In this document: in pieces, positions 22,871 through 34,034 of the stretch
Layout of the letters: each line of letters begins with the position of its first letter
Numbering within the stretch: the first letter of the stretch is position 1
Assembly (NCBI RefSeq): GCF_902459465.1
Contig: NC_047083.1
Coordinates: 3,040,501-3,104,500, forward strand
DNA length: 64,000 bases
Direction: 5' to 3'
Source of the DNA: Asterias rubens
Lineage: Eukaryota > Echinodermata > Asteroidea > Forcipulatida > Asteriidae
Position numbers and translations under genes: made by a program
The notes under the pieces: generated by a model
Databases searched by the model: none
What the model was told of the DNA's origin: nothing
The model's input: the letters and a program-made list of their open reading frames with translations, nothing else

Positions 22871-23869
22871 CAGAACTCGGGACAAATAATAGTCAATCGT
22901 GCCAACTAATATCTGTGAAGGGTAAAACCTATGTTTCGTTGCAAGAAAGATTGCAGTAAGTTGTTTTTTTAAACATTAACCGATTATTATCAAAATGTTG
23001 ATTACGGTAATTAACAAAAAAAGGAAATCATGGGTTGTTTAGAGACATTTATAGAAGTAAAATAAACACATTATTGTGATTTTAAGTGTTAAATGGTAGC
23101 ACCATTCGGTCTAAATATAATGCTGCATAGTAAAAACCACCATTCCAAACCACCATTCATATGAATAAATTGGTACACCAATTATTAATAATTGATTGGG
23201 CTTAACAGTGGTTAAAATATGGAAGAAAAAAAAACACCATTCACATCTCAATTCCAATTTCTATGGGTTATTTTTTGTTTTTCTCGTCCTGCCTGACAAA
23301 GACTGACCACAAATTTTCTTCGCTCTTAACAAAAAGTCTTCAACACCATTGTTTTCTTATGCATTTTGTTCGTTTCTCATTTAGTTATACTTTTGAAAGA
23401 GTTTTCCCTTGTGTGGTTGCTAAAGGCAAGTCCAATTTTTTGTCTGGCTCGCAAAAAAAAAACTCTCTTTTGTTTGAATTAGCAGATGAAAACGACTGCC
23501 GAGTCAATATGAAGAAAGAATAATAACATGGTTTACCCATGAGATAGGGTTCTTACTTACAATACATTTCCTGTGAAAACAAGAAGTTTATATCGCAGAT
23601 CCCACGCACAATATCTCAAAGTATACATAAGGAGTTTTCTGACGGCGAGAGAAGGTTGACGGTTGCTAAAAAAATGAAACAAGTTTGTCCCGGTGTTGCT
23701 TCTAGTGTGTGAACGGTGGTTTTCATTTCCCAAGGCCTTTAACTAAGGCGACTGGCGCAGTGGCACTATTGTCTTCTTATAGGAGTGTTCAACAGCTATA
23801 CACTGAAGACTTTGGACGGTCTTTTTTCCGTCATCTCCTGGTTCACGCCCCGAACTGACAAAAGACAAA

Positions 23870-26800
23870 ATGGCAACCACCAAGTTAACACTTCTAATGA
23901 CGGGTTTTCTGATTGCGATGACGTTCGTCAAATTATCACAGTGTCAGCGGAGAAGAGGTAAGGCTTTTGCTTTTTTTTAATATCAGGGAAACGATCTTTT
24001 AGTTTGTGTATTTATTATGCTTTGTTTTGCAGCGAGGATGTATTTCTGTTATTGTTTGAGTGTTGTTTCCTGCGCAGTCGACGATAGAAAATTGGTGTTG
24101 CGTGAAAACGAGTTCATTGCAACAGATTACGTGAAAAACGCCATACAGCCAACAATAGGCATACAACTTTTGTTCTGACAGCACTCAACAACCGAGGTTT
24201 TTTGAAGAGTAAATCACGTTATGTTTGACGTGTATGTCCATATTCGTGAATCTGAAAAATAAGCAAACAACTACAGAACAAGCATAATTGTAGTATTCGG
24301 TTATTATCTAAAAATGCTACCACCTTTTGACGTGAAGCTTTCACCGGTTGTTTTATGGTTGTTTTATATTGAAAACTGGTACATTGAAACATTACATGAG
24401 TGTGTTCCAAAACCCAACTTACAAAATCCCTCACAAACCGTGACATTATCTTTGCATAATATTTTTAAAGTTTACGCAACAGCAGTTTAAATTTAAAACA
24501 AGCTGTTTCAATGGCCAACACTCTTGTGTATTACTGTCTCAAAAAAAGTGGCCGCATTAAACAAAAATATAATTACCAAGGACAAACACGAGCTAGTTTT
24601 ACGTGTCGGAAGAACACCCAAAGGAGTGGGGTTGCGAACCCACACGAACAAGGGGGTTCGCCCTCAAGAAACAAACAACGTGGGTGGATTTGACATGAGT
24701 TTTCGAATAGTGTGGCAGTGTTTGTCGTTCTTTTTGCAATCATAAGCTTAGTAACAAGCCGTAGCTTTTACATGTCACTTTATATCTTTTAATGTAAAAT
24801 AGTGAAAAAGCACTCTTTGATGAGCCATATGAAGGACAACTCTTTTTTCGAGTGGTCTTCCACTCTTTTAGATTGAAGTTTGCATCTTTTTGAGTGATTT
24901 TTCACTCTGTCCTGGAGTGAAACCTCTCTAAAAGAGTGAATATACCACCACTCTTTTTGAAGAGCCATATGAGGGACAGCTCGAAATGTAAAGAGTGGTG
25001 TTTTTCACTCAACATTTTTATAATTTTTTTTACATTTGAAGAGTATATTATAGTAATAAAGAAAATGAACATAATATTTAAGGGCATTACGTAAATGTCA
25101 AACAATTGTTATATTGTGAGAAAAATTAACGCAATAGTTTGTTACTCTTTCCTCCTCAGCAAGTATAGACACTGACACTTGTACATTTGACTTTAATTGT
25201 TTTTTCGTTGGTATTATTAATGACCTGTGGGATTTGAAACTTTGCATGGTGGAAATACGATATAGAAAGGTTTGCGCTAACACCATGATGTAATGACTAT
25301 CTCTAATGAGTTGGGTGGTTCTGAAAAGAACCTTTGGTTTCAACTCGACGTTTCGATCAGTATGCTCTGATCGTCTTCGGGAGAAAGCAGAAGACGATCA
25401 GAGCATACTGATCGAAACGTCGAGTTGAAACCAAAGGTTCTTTTCAGAACCACCCCAACTCATTAGAGATAGTTATTACATGGTGTTACCGCAAACCTGT
25501 CTATATTAATGACCTATATAAGCATTATCTGTGAGAGCAACGAATGTCTTGACATACATTTAAGGGCAGACGCTCGTCTGCCATACTTAATCTGTGAAAA
25601 TACCGCAATAGTTGTGTTTGCTCTTTTCCAAGCAAATAGACTTCAGCTGAAACTTTTAGATGTGACTTTAACTGCGTATTGCTTTATTATTAATTGCCTT
25701 TCAATAAGCATTACTTTGACAGCAACCGATCTATGAACATACATTTTTAAAAAGACGCTGGACCTTATTGGTATTTATATGCTTGATTTACAGACCTCAA
25801 ATTTTAAATCTGAGGTCTCGAAATCAAATTCGTGGAAAACTACTTGTTTCTCGAAAACTACGTTACTCCAGATGGAGCCGTTTCTTACCATTGTGTTCTA
25901 TCAACAGCTCTCAACTTCTTGTTATACCAAGTAACTTGTTAATGCTAACACTAAATATTTAGTGTGTTCACTGCTTGATCTTGCTTTATTATTAATTGCC
26001 TTTAAATTAATAAGCATTACTTGAACAGCAGCCGATCTATATGAACATGTATTTAAAGGCAGAACGTTCGTAGGTTTCAACAACTCTATTGTTATGTCGT
26101 ATATACTCGGTGAGAAAGTACCGCAAACGTTTGTTTTGTTTTTTAAGTAGACACTAAACACAGCTTAAGCTTAAACATAATAACTCTAATTGTATTTTTT
26201 TTTTTTTTTTTAATTTGCCTATAAATAAATTTTACTTACAACAACCAGTTTTATGAAATCTAATGGAACTTTCGTCTGTCAAACATAGTCTGTGAAAATA
26301 CCGCATTCAATTAAGTTAAATTCAATGAAAACATAGTGTTTTAAACCTCCTCCGAGGTTGACTTACCACGCTCAATGCATTTTATTTGCATTTTCTTTAA
26401 TAACTAAACTCATAAGAAGAACTTTTAAACAGTCTTCCGTCTTACTAATTCCATATCATTAATAAAGTCGAATGGCCACACTCTAAAAACTAAAGATTGA
26501 ATCCAACACTTGCATGAGTTCGGTTAGGATGACTATACACTTTGAACGTGTTGAATCCAGCATTTTAAATGTTCGGTCAACAATAAGTGTCATCAGTTTA
26601 ACGTTTAAAAAGCTGATATAACAATTCAATTATTTTTTTGAGAATTGTTGAAATAACACATAAACTTTCGAATTAACCCTTTTTGCGTTGGATCAAACAT
26701 TTAAAATGCTAGATTTAACAAACAGAACGCTGGACCAAACACTTTCAAAGAGTAGTCACTCACCAAACTCATGCAAGTGTTGGATTCAACTCTTTAGTTT

Positions 26801-29800
26801 TTAGAGTGCATGTTAACTTGGTTTAACCGAGCGACAGGTCAGGGGCGACAGCACTGCGGTAGGCCCATTGCTATGTTCCTTACAATGTTTTCTGCCAGGG
26901 GTGGATTTCAGAAAGAGTTACAACTAGTCTTATTTCGAGTTTTAAGACGAGTAACGCGTCCTAAACTTAGGACTAGCCTTAAGTTGTGGACACTATTGGT
27001 AATTACTCAAAATAATTATTAGCATAAAACCTTACTTGGGGACGAGTAATGGGGAGAGGTTGATAGTATACAAATATTGACTGCTTCGAGTGCCATGGTT
27101 AAAACTATGACTCACGAGGTGATCCCCGGAGCGTTCCCGAGGCGAAGCCGAGGGAAAATATAACGCTACGGGGATCACCAAGGGAGTCATAGTATTAACC
27201 ATTGCACGAGTAAAAGCAGTCAATATTTGTTTTATAACACCCCAAACATTTCTAAATATTGTACTACTATTATTAAGTTACAGACCTGAATGCTACAATC
27301 CACGGACGACGCGAATACAAAAACTTTTACTGTGCTGCATGTAGTGTCGTGCAATCCGAAATGGTTACAGACTATTAATTTATCATCCTCGTACACGCAA
27401 CGGACGTCTGGGTACTGCACGCCGTGTGCTAGTCTTCGGACTAGCGCACGGCAAACCGACGCACTATCACACGGCCGTCGTCTAGCAAAACTAAGACATG
27501 TCATGTGACGCGCTTTAAACCAATGAGCAGGCAGAATACTGGTAAGGGGTGTTATAATATAAAACATTGTGAGAAACGGCTCCCTCTGAAGTGCCATAGT
27601 TTTCGAGAACCGGTAATTTTCCACGAATTTGATTTCGAGCCCTCAGATTTAGAATTTGAGGTCTCGAAATCAACCATCTAAACGCACACAACTATGTGTG
27701 AGAAGGGTGTTTTTTTCTTTCATTATATCTCGCAACTTCGACGACCAAATGAACAGGTTTGTTAGTTTGTGCATGTTGAGATACACCAAATGAGAAGACT
27801 GGTCTTTGACATTTACCAATAGTGTCCACTGCCTTTAATGTAGAACTAGTCCTTATAAGTTCTTTGTAAAATCGACCACACTGGTTTGGTTGGCAGTGTA
27901 TTGCGCCACAGCACCTTTAACCGTGCATAACAAGGCTTTATGTAAAAGGAGTAGATCTCATAATTCAAACGTAGTCATACATCTTGCAAGAACAAAAACT
28001 GAATGTTGAAGCGGCTTGGGCGTCACTGGGTGACGAGTGATCATTATAAATAATAATAATAATAAACAACGCTTATTATTTGTATTTGCACACATTTATT
28101 TCATTGCTGCCCTACATGTGCACGTACACATATTACAAAGTTTTATAACTATATTCAAATTATGAGTAGTTTACAGTATTACTTAGTATCTTAGGATATG
28201 AAAGTTTACAATGATTTAGATAGTTATATTTAGGAAGCTCTTAAAGTAGGACAACAATTAGGTTAGGGTGAAGCAGAGGCTTTTGTGCCTCAACCTATGG
28301 ACAGACAAACAACATAAAATACTATACAGAAGAAAGAAAACACAAGACAGACTAGACAAACAGAATACACGACAGAGGCTAGTATATGATGGTAACATAT
28401 TATGTAACGCCTTACATCCATGACTGGACCCCAAGGCGCTGTACATATTTAAAAATAGCTGCAAACAAGAACAAAAATAATCAAAGAGCATAAACGATTC
28501 CTAAAAATATAAACCACAAAAATGGACCAGCCAATAGTTAAAACCACAAACCGCAAAATTTAAAAAGTTATGGAAAAGCACTACTATAAAAATATTAGTT
28601 AAACTTACAATACTTTAAAAAGGTGTCCATAGGAAATACACATACAATTGTATCATATCATAGTATACGCTCTCTAATTATATATAAAAAAAAACAATAC
28701 AAAAAACAGTGCTGCTCTTAAAGGAACATTACAGAACTGGTAAGAAACAAAAACCGTGAAAATCACAGATTTACATATAACTTACACGGTCTAATGATGA
28801 TGATAGTAGAAAACATCCCTTGAAATATTTCTCTCTGAAATGTAATATTTGATGAGAAATAAATAATTTAATTTCGCGTTTGGAGTTTATCGCTCGCAAT
28901 GCAAAACTTGTATTCGGTTTTTCACTATTTTTCTCGTGGCCCAGATGGCCGATCGATCCAAAACTTATACAGGTGTGTCAGTTTATGTATGTAATGGATA
29001 AACATAAAGCGCTTACACTGCCAGCAGCTGTTTTGTGAGCAACAACCAATTCTGTAATGTTCCATTAATATTACTATAAGTCAGTAAGTCCCGTGGGTTA
29101 ATATAATATGCAAGCATCACAGGTTTAATTACACACGAACGTGTTCACCTGAAAGAAGTAGAAGAGTTTACAAAAATATTATAGCAAGGATCTTAATGAC
29201 AGAGGATGCTCGGTAAACATTTTCTTAACTTTCAAATGTTGTTTTATTAACATTTCATCAAAACTTCCAATGAATGTTTCCATACTAATAATATTAATGT
29301 TATTTCCATCTCGTCATACTTTTTAAAGGGAAGGTACATGTTTGGTAATTACTCAAAACAAATACTAACTTAAAAACTGATTTGGTAACGAGCATTGGAG
29401 AGCTGCTGATAGTATAAAACATTGAGGGAAACGACTCCCTCTGAAGTAACATAGTTTTTTTAGAGAGAGGTAATTTATCACTAAAATAATAAAAGACTTC
29501 TAGCTAGAAGTCTTGTATTCCTATCTGAAAGCACACAAATTCGTTCAACAAGGGTGTTTTTTTTTTCATAATTTTCTCGCAACTTCGATGACCGATTGAG
29601 CCTAAATTTTCACAGGCTTTTTATGTTATGCTTATGATGGGATACAACAAGTGAGAACACTGGTCTTTGGAAATTACCAAACGTGTCCGTGCCTTTAAGT
29701 TGCATTTTATATTTTATCCTGACACAGATCTTCTTATTTTGTTCACTTGTCTTCCTCAGAATGTGATTGTGGAGACGATGGTAATATAACGTATGTCTGC

Positions 29801-30334
29801 CTTCTACGTTGTGGTCGAGGGAATTCGGGCGGGAATGTCGTCGTGTTACCCGTAAAGAGGTTGGCTCGTCCATTCTCGGTAAATCTCACGAGTTTATAGT
29901 CATCATCAATTTGCATTTTCTTTCATAGCAAGGCAGTCTGCTTAACATCTTCATTTTTGGTTTACATGGATTAACTATTTACCAGCTGTGCTTAAAATTT
30001 CGCTTTTATTCCCTCTACAAACATACTAATAATACTGTAGCCATTTTCACACTGTAACTCTAATCCCCGTGGAGTACAGCTGCCCCGGGGAGGCCCGGGT
30101 TATTTTTGTGTTTTACCCACGGTTACCCCGGCGCACTTTCACAGTGTCAAGTAGGCCTTCAACGATTGTCGATTTCGTAGACACCCGGTTTTTTTTTTTT
30201 TACCGATAAAAGTTATTATGTTTATTCTTTTTCACCAGCTGGATACATTACATGAGAAGATGTCATCACATCAAGCCAGAACAAGACAAGAAGCAACAAG
30301 CAACATTGAAACTGGACAAGGTATAATAATTTAA
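23870..30334 (+). CDS. Small secreted protein, candidate neuropeptide or peptide-hormone precursor (3 exons)
   Basis: Exon 1 (23870-23957) starts at an ATG in good context (ACAAAATGG). It encodes a classic signal peptide: a Lys, a hydrophobic core LTLLMTGFLIAMTFV, polar KLSQCQ, then RRR. Exon 2 (29760-29878, phase 1 to 0) encodes CDCGDDGNITYVCLLRCGR, a C-x-C-x10-C-x3-C pattern, a Gly/Val stretch, and a dibasic KR before LARPFS. Exon 3 (30239 on) continues SLDTLHEKM... to ...SNIETGQG. It either reads through a weak donor at 30320 to a TAA at 30332-30334 (about 100 residues) or splices on to an exon I could not find. Signal peptide, tribasic and dibasic sites and clustered cysteines suit a processed secreted peptide. 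The part after KR has the order R-x-P-x-S-L-D ... A-x-x-N ... G seen in CRH/DH44-type hormones, but it is shorter and the match is weak. No homologue was recognised with certainty. Introns are 5.8 kb and 0.36 kb. Confidence 0.6.
24788..25045. mobile_element. MITE family H
   Basis: TTAATGTAAAATAGTGAAAAAG to TTTTACATTTGAAGAGTAT, with TGAGCCATATGAAGGACAAC. Confidence 0.75.
25263..25506. mobile_element. Compact foldback element, nearly perfect 115-bp inverted repeat
   Basis: Arms 25263-25380 and 25392-25506 are almost exact reverse complements around an 11-bp centre. Outer ends read AGGTTTGCGCTAACACCATG and its complement, the same sequence that begins each unit of the satellite at 15702. The inner arms hold GGTTCTTTTCAGAACC and GAAGACGATCAGAGCATAC followed by TGATCGAAACGTC. 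TATTAATGACCT lies on both sides (about 25214 and 25504), a possible target duplication. It resembles Penelope-like or foldback termini; no ORF is present. Confidence 0.8.
25744..25976 (+). mobile_element. MITE family A, internally deleted
   Basis: AAAAGACGCTGGACCTTATTGG end joined early to the GACCTCA/TGAGGTCTC core; the far end is decayed. Confidence 0.65.
26478..26812. mobile_element. Palindromic MITE (ACTCTAAAAACTAAAG ends)
   Basis: CACTCTAAAAACTAAAGATTG to CTCTTTAGTTTTTAGAGTG, with internal inverted pairs CATTTTAAATG and TGGATTCAAC. Confidence 0.8.
26985..27836 (-). mobile_element. MITE family A split by an insertion (27070-27555)
   Basis: The outer parts match family A (GTGGACACTATTGGTAATTA ... 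GTGTCCACTGCCTTTAA). The insert carries the inverted pair AATATTGACTGCTT...AAGCAGTCAATATT (27074-27223) and the GGGGTGTTATAA motif. A relative of the insert is at 55550-55665. Confidence 0.75.
27837..28718. other. AT-rich intron sequence without recognised features
   Basis: Inside the first intron of the secreted-peptide gene. I see no exon, RNA gene or repeat family member, only an AATAATAATAATAA stretch and a 77-codon reverse frame without protein character. Confidence 0.5.
28719..29068. mobile_element. MITE family E
   Basis: TTAAAGGAACATTACAGAACTG to CAATTCTGTAATGTTCCATTAA, with GATGATGATAGTAGAAAACATCC shared with the copy at 19254. Confidence 0.8.
29322..29698 (-). mobile_element. MITE family B
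   Basis: TTTAAAGGGAAGGTACATGT to CCAAACGTGTCC...CCTTTAA, with a central hairpin GACTTCTAGCTAGAAGTC. It ends 60 bp before exon 2 of the secreted-peptide gene. Confidence 0.85.
30045..30165. mobile_element. Short GC-rich palindromic element
   Basis: ATTTTCACACTGTAACTC and GCACTTTCACAGTGTCAAG ends around GCCCCGGGGAGGCCCGGG, in intron 2 of the secreted-peptide gene. Confidence 0.45.
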
Positions 30335-30772
30335 TATGATCTGTGACTATTGCTGCTTTTTCAAAACAATAAGCACATGATGACGCATCGTGCCACGTGA
30401 CCCACGAGGTCAAGGCACAGATCTTGCTGTACCGACGTTCGGGCATTGATTTTTGTGTATATTATAAGCACTACAAGTAACGCAATAGATCTTTCCATGA
30501 AAGATGCAAATTTACATTCAAGCAGGCGAAATGAGACTATTGGTTGGCAAACGCCTTAAAGGTACTGCATGTGCACTATTGGTAAACACTCAAAATACTA
30601 GTTAGCACAAAAACTTACTTGATAATGATAAATGGAGAGCAGTTGATAGTAAACAATATTGTGAGAAACGGCTCCTCTGAAATTACTCACTGAAATAACT
30701 GATATCAGTGGCGCCTTTCACACGGCATTTTCAGGCAACCAGTTCATGAAAAACTCAAAGAAGGGAAACCAT

Positions 30773-31297
30773 TCACATAGACCTTTTCGCAAATACTGGG
30801 GCGCGCGCGTAAAGCTTGGAATTAGGTGGTCTAGCTGGTATCCAAATTTGATCCATATCTATCCCACAATGCACCTCATTCAACAGTCTGCGCTTGCGCA
30901 TTGGTATTTGCGTTAAGGTCCATTTCGAATGTTCCCATTCGGGGTCATAATAATAAAGCATAGTTTTAATAACTACACGTGTGCTATCTAAGTGATCATG
31001 TGGCATAATTCTGTTGGTTGCCTCAAAAAGTTGCCTGAAAATTGCCTCGTGTAACAAGGCCTTCCCCATCCATTGGCCAACTTTGTGGCTTTTAAAAATG
31101 TATTTTATTGATTTGTATCTACAGATAGCATACGGAGATTTTTTCAACCACTCTGGACCAGGACCATGAATAAAATCAGAGACATTCTCAGTTTTCGCCA
31201 TGCTGTACTTCGGGATGACAAAGCATAAACCCTTGGCTACTTGACCAGCGTATAAATATAACTTCACCATTTCGACTAACATTTTTGCTGGTGGCAC
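30773..31297 (-). CDS. Unidentified 174-codon ORF, partly repeat-derived
   Basis: Open frame with an internal ATG in fair context (MAKTENVSDFIHG...). Composition is protein-like and not low complexity (FIHGPGPEWLKKSPYAICRY). I recognise no family. The last third (30773-30960) is a palindromic repeat also present at 63785-63960, so the C-terminus is not host coding sequence. It could be an exon of a minus-strand gene, a decayed transposon ORF, or chance. Confidence 0.22.
   Translation of the reverse strand: MPPAKMLVEMVKLYLYAGQVAKGLCFVIPKYSMAKTENVSDFIHGPGPEWLKKSPYAICRYKSIKYIFKSHKVGQWMGKALLHEAIFRQLFEATNRIMPHDHLDSTRVVIKTMLYYYDPEWEHSKWTLTQIPMRKRRLLNEVHCGIDMDQIWIPARPPNSKLYARAPVFAKRSM
30775..30965. 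repeat. AGACCTTTTCGCAAATAC repeat, copy 1
   Basis: Shares TAGACCTT.TCGCAAATACT, GGTCTAGCTGGT, CATTCAACAG and GCATT(T)GC blocks in order with 63785-63960. Confidence 0.6.
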
Positions 31298-31529
31298 CGC
31301 CTCTTGGGGGCGCTTCTACCACTGTGACCGATTGTTACGACCGAGATATTTAGACATGACCTTTTGCTTCTTGCACCACTATATACCAGCACTGGCCGTG
31401 GTGTGTTACATGTCGGAAGGAAGTTGCTCTTAGAGACATACTTAGAGTCACTGCAGCAGAAAAAAAACACTATTAGGCTATACAAATTTACAAAATAATT
31501 TTGTGAGCAGCCACAACGACGACTTCAAA

Positions 31530-31682
31530 ATGGCGTCACGTCTTCATCGATTGAAGTTCGCAAGTCACGCTATTTCTCGTTCACTTGTTTCTCGTTCACT
31601 GATTGTCTGCACCCATTGTCATCTAGCCGACTATAGACGTTATTACGCCAGACGCTGCTTTTACCAGCGACAAGAAAAATGA
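31530..31682 (+). CDS. Possible 50-residue Arg-rich microprotein
   Basis: ATG in strong context (AAAATGGCG) followed by 50 codons to TGA at 31680-31682. The N-terminus MASRLHRLKFASHAISRSLV is basic, lacks acidic residues and could form an amphipathic helix like a mitochondrial presequence; a CxxC follows. The CAAAATGGCG sequence also resembles a YY1-type promoter element on the other strand. No homologue recognised; it may simply be the first exon of something, or chance. Confidence 0.2.
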   Translation: MASRLHRLKFASHAISRSLVSRSLIVCTHCHLADYRRYYARRCFYQRQEK

Positions 31683-32263
31683 CGGGACACTTTAATGTTA
31701 TTATAAAAATAGAAATAAATGTTATAGACTAGTGGGATTTGAAAAAGAGCCCTGTACACTTTTTACTTTGGGGTTAAAGTTGGGAACCAGACTTTTTAAC
31801 AAAATTTCAGATCGGAGCTTTGGAGCTGATCAATTCAATTCACTTTACTTTATTTCCAAATCCAAACAAATAAACAAAACAATTAGCAGTGAATAAAGAA
31901 CTATGTTTTACAAGCAAATGGAATAATGGTAATACATGAAGTAATACTATAATACTACATTTACAAGCAAAGGCAAAATATAAATTACGGAAAACAAAGC
32001 AAAAAAAACAAAACATACAGAGCACAAAACTATACATACGTCATCATCGGTGCATGACGTCATTCGATCATACCAGATCATAGTAAACGCGGCTTTTTGC
32101 TTTACAATAAAAGCCTGTTGCGGTAATTTAAGCCTATTTTAAGCTCTTACAATTATTACATAATAATTATTTGTTATAATAGTTATTTATTATAACGATA
32201 GTTACATCATAGACGAACAGAACTTCTTGAGACTTTGCGTACATACAGCGCTAATTGAAGTAC

Positions 32264-32620
32264 TAAAGGGAAGGTACACGTTTGGTAACTCAAAACAAAA
32301 TATTAACTTAAAAACTGACTTGGTATACAACGAGCATTTTGAGAGCTGTTGATAGTATAAAACATTGTGAGAAACAGCTCCCGCTAAAAGTAGCATAGAC
32401 TTTGAGAAAGAGGTAAATTCTCACTAAAATAATAATATACCTATCTGAAAGCACACAGATTCGTCCAACAAGGGTGTTTTTTCTTTCATCATTTTCTCCC
32501 AACTTCGATGACCGATTGAGTCCAAATGTTCACAGGCTTGTTATTTTATGCTTATGATGGGATACACCAAGTGACAACACTGGTCTTTGACAAATACCAA
32601 TAGTGTACCTTCCCTTTAAA
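32264..32620 (-). mobile_element. MITE family B
   Basis: TAAAGGGAAGGTACACGTTTG to AGTGTACCTTCCCTTTAAA. Confidence 0.85.
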
Positions 32621-33159
32621 GAAGGCTGGTTTACTACACATAAGCTCAAGCGATGTACCCAGTTTTTGTGGAATTTGGCAATTAATAATAATATTAATAA
32701 GCCTATTATTATTTTATTGTTCATTAATTTATGTGTTATTATGAGTATAAAATTGTTTACATGGTCTCGTCATTGCTAATTTGATTATTTAAAGTTTATG
32801 TTTAATTAAGTGAAAAGTTTTAAATAATTAGTCAATCAAATAAGTTTTCTAATGTTTTATTATGATTCATTGACAATAATAATTGACGTACCTAAATATG
32901 ATGCGAGCATTACTGACCCGTGTTGATTGGACCCCCCCCCCCCCCCCCAACCCAATCACAGCCTGCTAGCCTTGTCAAAGGCTCTTTATCGCAAGCACCC
33001 AACCTCTGAATGGACCGTTCCGGCTTTCCACTAAGCTCCGCCCACCGCACACGTGAGCAAGACACGTGTACAAGCACTCCCAATGACATTCTGCACGGTT
33101 CTGCGATTCTGCCGCGCGTGCCAAATAATACGCGCACGCATGACCGAGTTTGTCCGACC

Positions 33160-33415
33160 ACAATCATTGCTGTGATTGGTTAAATGGGTGAACGCGCACA
33201 GTTTGATTGGCAGGCCGGATCGGTCCATTCACCACGTTTGTAGCAGACGTGTCGGGGTTTCTTCTCCTGAAGACGAGCAGAGTAGTGTTCGAAACGTCAA
33301 GACAAAACCGGCTCTTTCTCAGAGCCAACACTCACTCAAAGGATATTTCACTCATGGTTGTTCCCTAGCCTTATATAGGACTCTTCCTCTGTACACAGAT
33401 ACAGAGTCCTAACTA
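33160..33415 (+). mobile_element. Fragment with paired hairpins of the GAAACGTC type (Penelope-like terminus?)
   Basis: CCTGAAGACGAGCAGAG...TTCGAAACGTC is followed by the hairpin GGCTCTTTCTCAGAGCC, the same order as in the foldback at 25263. Upstream DNA is GC-rich with two CACGTG boxes and a C17 run. Single-hairpin relatives occur at 11355-11395 (+) and 5545-5580 (-). Confidence 0.45.
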
Positions 33416-33551
33416 TTAAGGCCCGTTTCTGGGGCGGAAAAATTTCGCCTCAGAAATATACCCTGATGTCCAGGACGTCACTGTAGTACAATACGAAAGT
33501 GTAAGGCCGCCAGGGCTAGGTTGTACCCGCAAGTTTATTGTTAATATTAGG

Positions 33552-33682
33552 CCGTGTCCGAAACGACGTCTTCGGCTACAGCTACGTCTAGAATCAGCGC
33601 GTCTACCAGTGTTGAAGAATGGGCAGACGCGCGCGATCTAGCCGTAGCTGTAGCCGAAGTCGCCGTTTCCCGGACATGGACA
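33552..33682. repeat. Large palindrome
   Basis: Arms GTCTTCGGCTACAGCTACGTC (33568) and GTAGCTGTAGCCGAAGTCG (33643), extended by GTGTCCGAAACGAC / GCCGTTTCCCGGACAT. Open frames here are artefacts of the palindrome. Confidence 0.75.
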
Positions 33683-33805
33683 CTGTTACTCTCATTCCCA
33701 CACCATGCAAAGCTTCAAACACCACTCACCACGTAGCGTTGGATGACGAACTGCATACATGTACTGGTACGGTATACATGAAACAGTACGTGATACAAAC
33801 AGTGG

Positions 33806-33936
33806 GGTCGAATCATGGTTTTTCGAGTTTTTTTTTTTTTAACCTCGTACAACGACGCCGAAACAGAATCGACTTCGTTTTCGGCTTCGTTTTACGAGGT
33901 TGAAAAACCACGAAAAACTATGGTTCGACCCCACGG
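33806..33936. repeat. Palindrome with GTGGGGTCGAA ends
   Basis: GTGGGGTCGAATCATGGTTTTTC to AAAACTATGGTTCGACCCCAC. Inside, ACGAAGCCGAAAACGAAGTCGA-like repeats on both strands. Confidence 0.75.
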
Positions 33937-34034
33937 TATCAAGTACCGTTCAATACCGAATAATTACGTCCCATCCCAGTACATGTGTGCAGTTCGTCGG
34001 CGTCAACGCTACCTGGTGAATTTAGAGCGGGCCG

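Noticed and set aside
23263..23523. 86-codon frame (MGYFLFFSSCLTKTDHK) as an extra exon upstream of the secreted-peptide gene
   Set aside because: AT-rich with a poly-A derived Lys run, no good donor, and the next exon already starts with its own ATG and signal peptide.
33552..33936. Arg/Ser-rich frames such as 33619-33903
   Set aside because: They result from two palindromes and translate symmetric repeat text.
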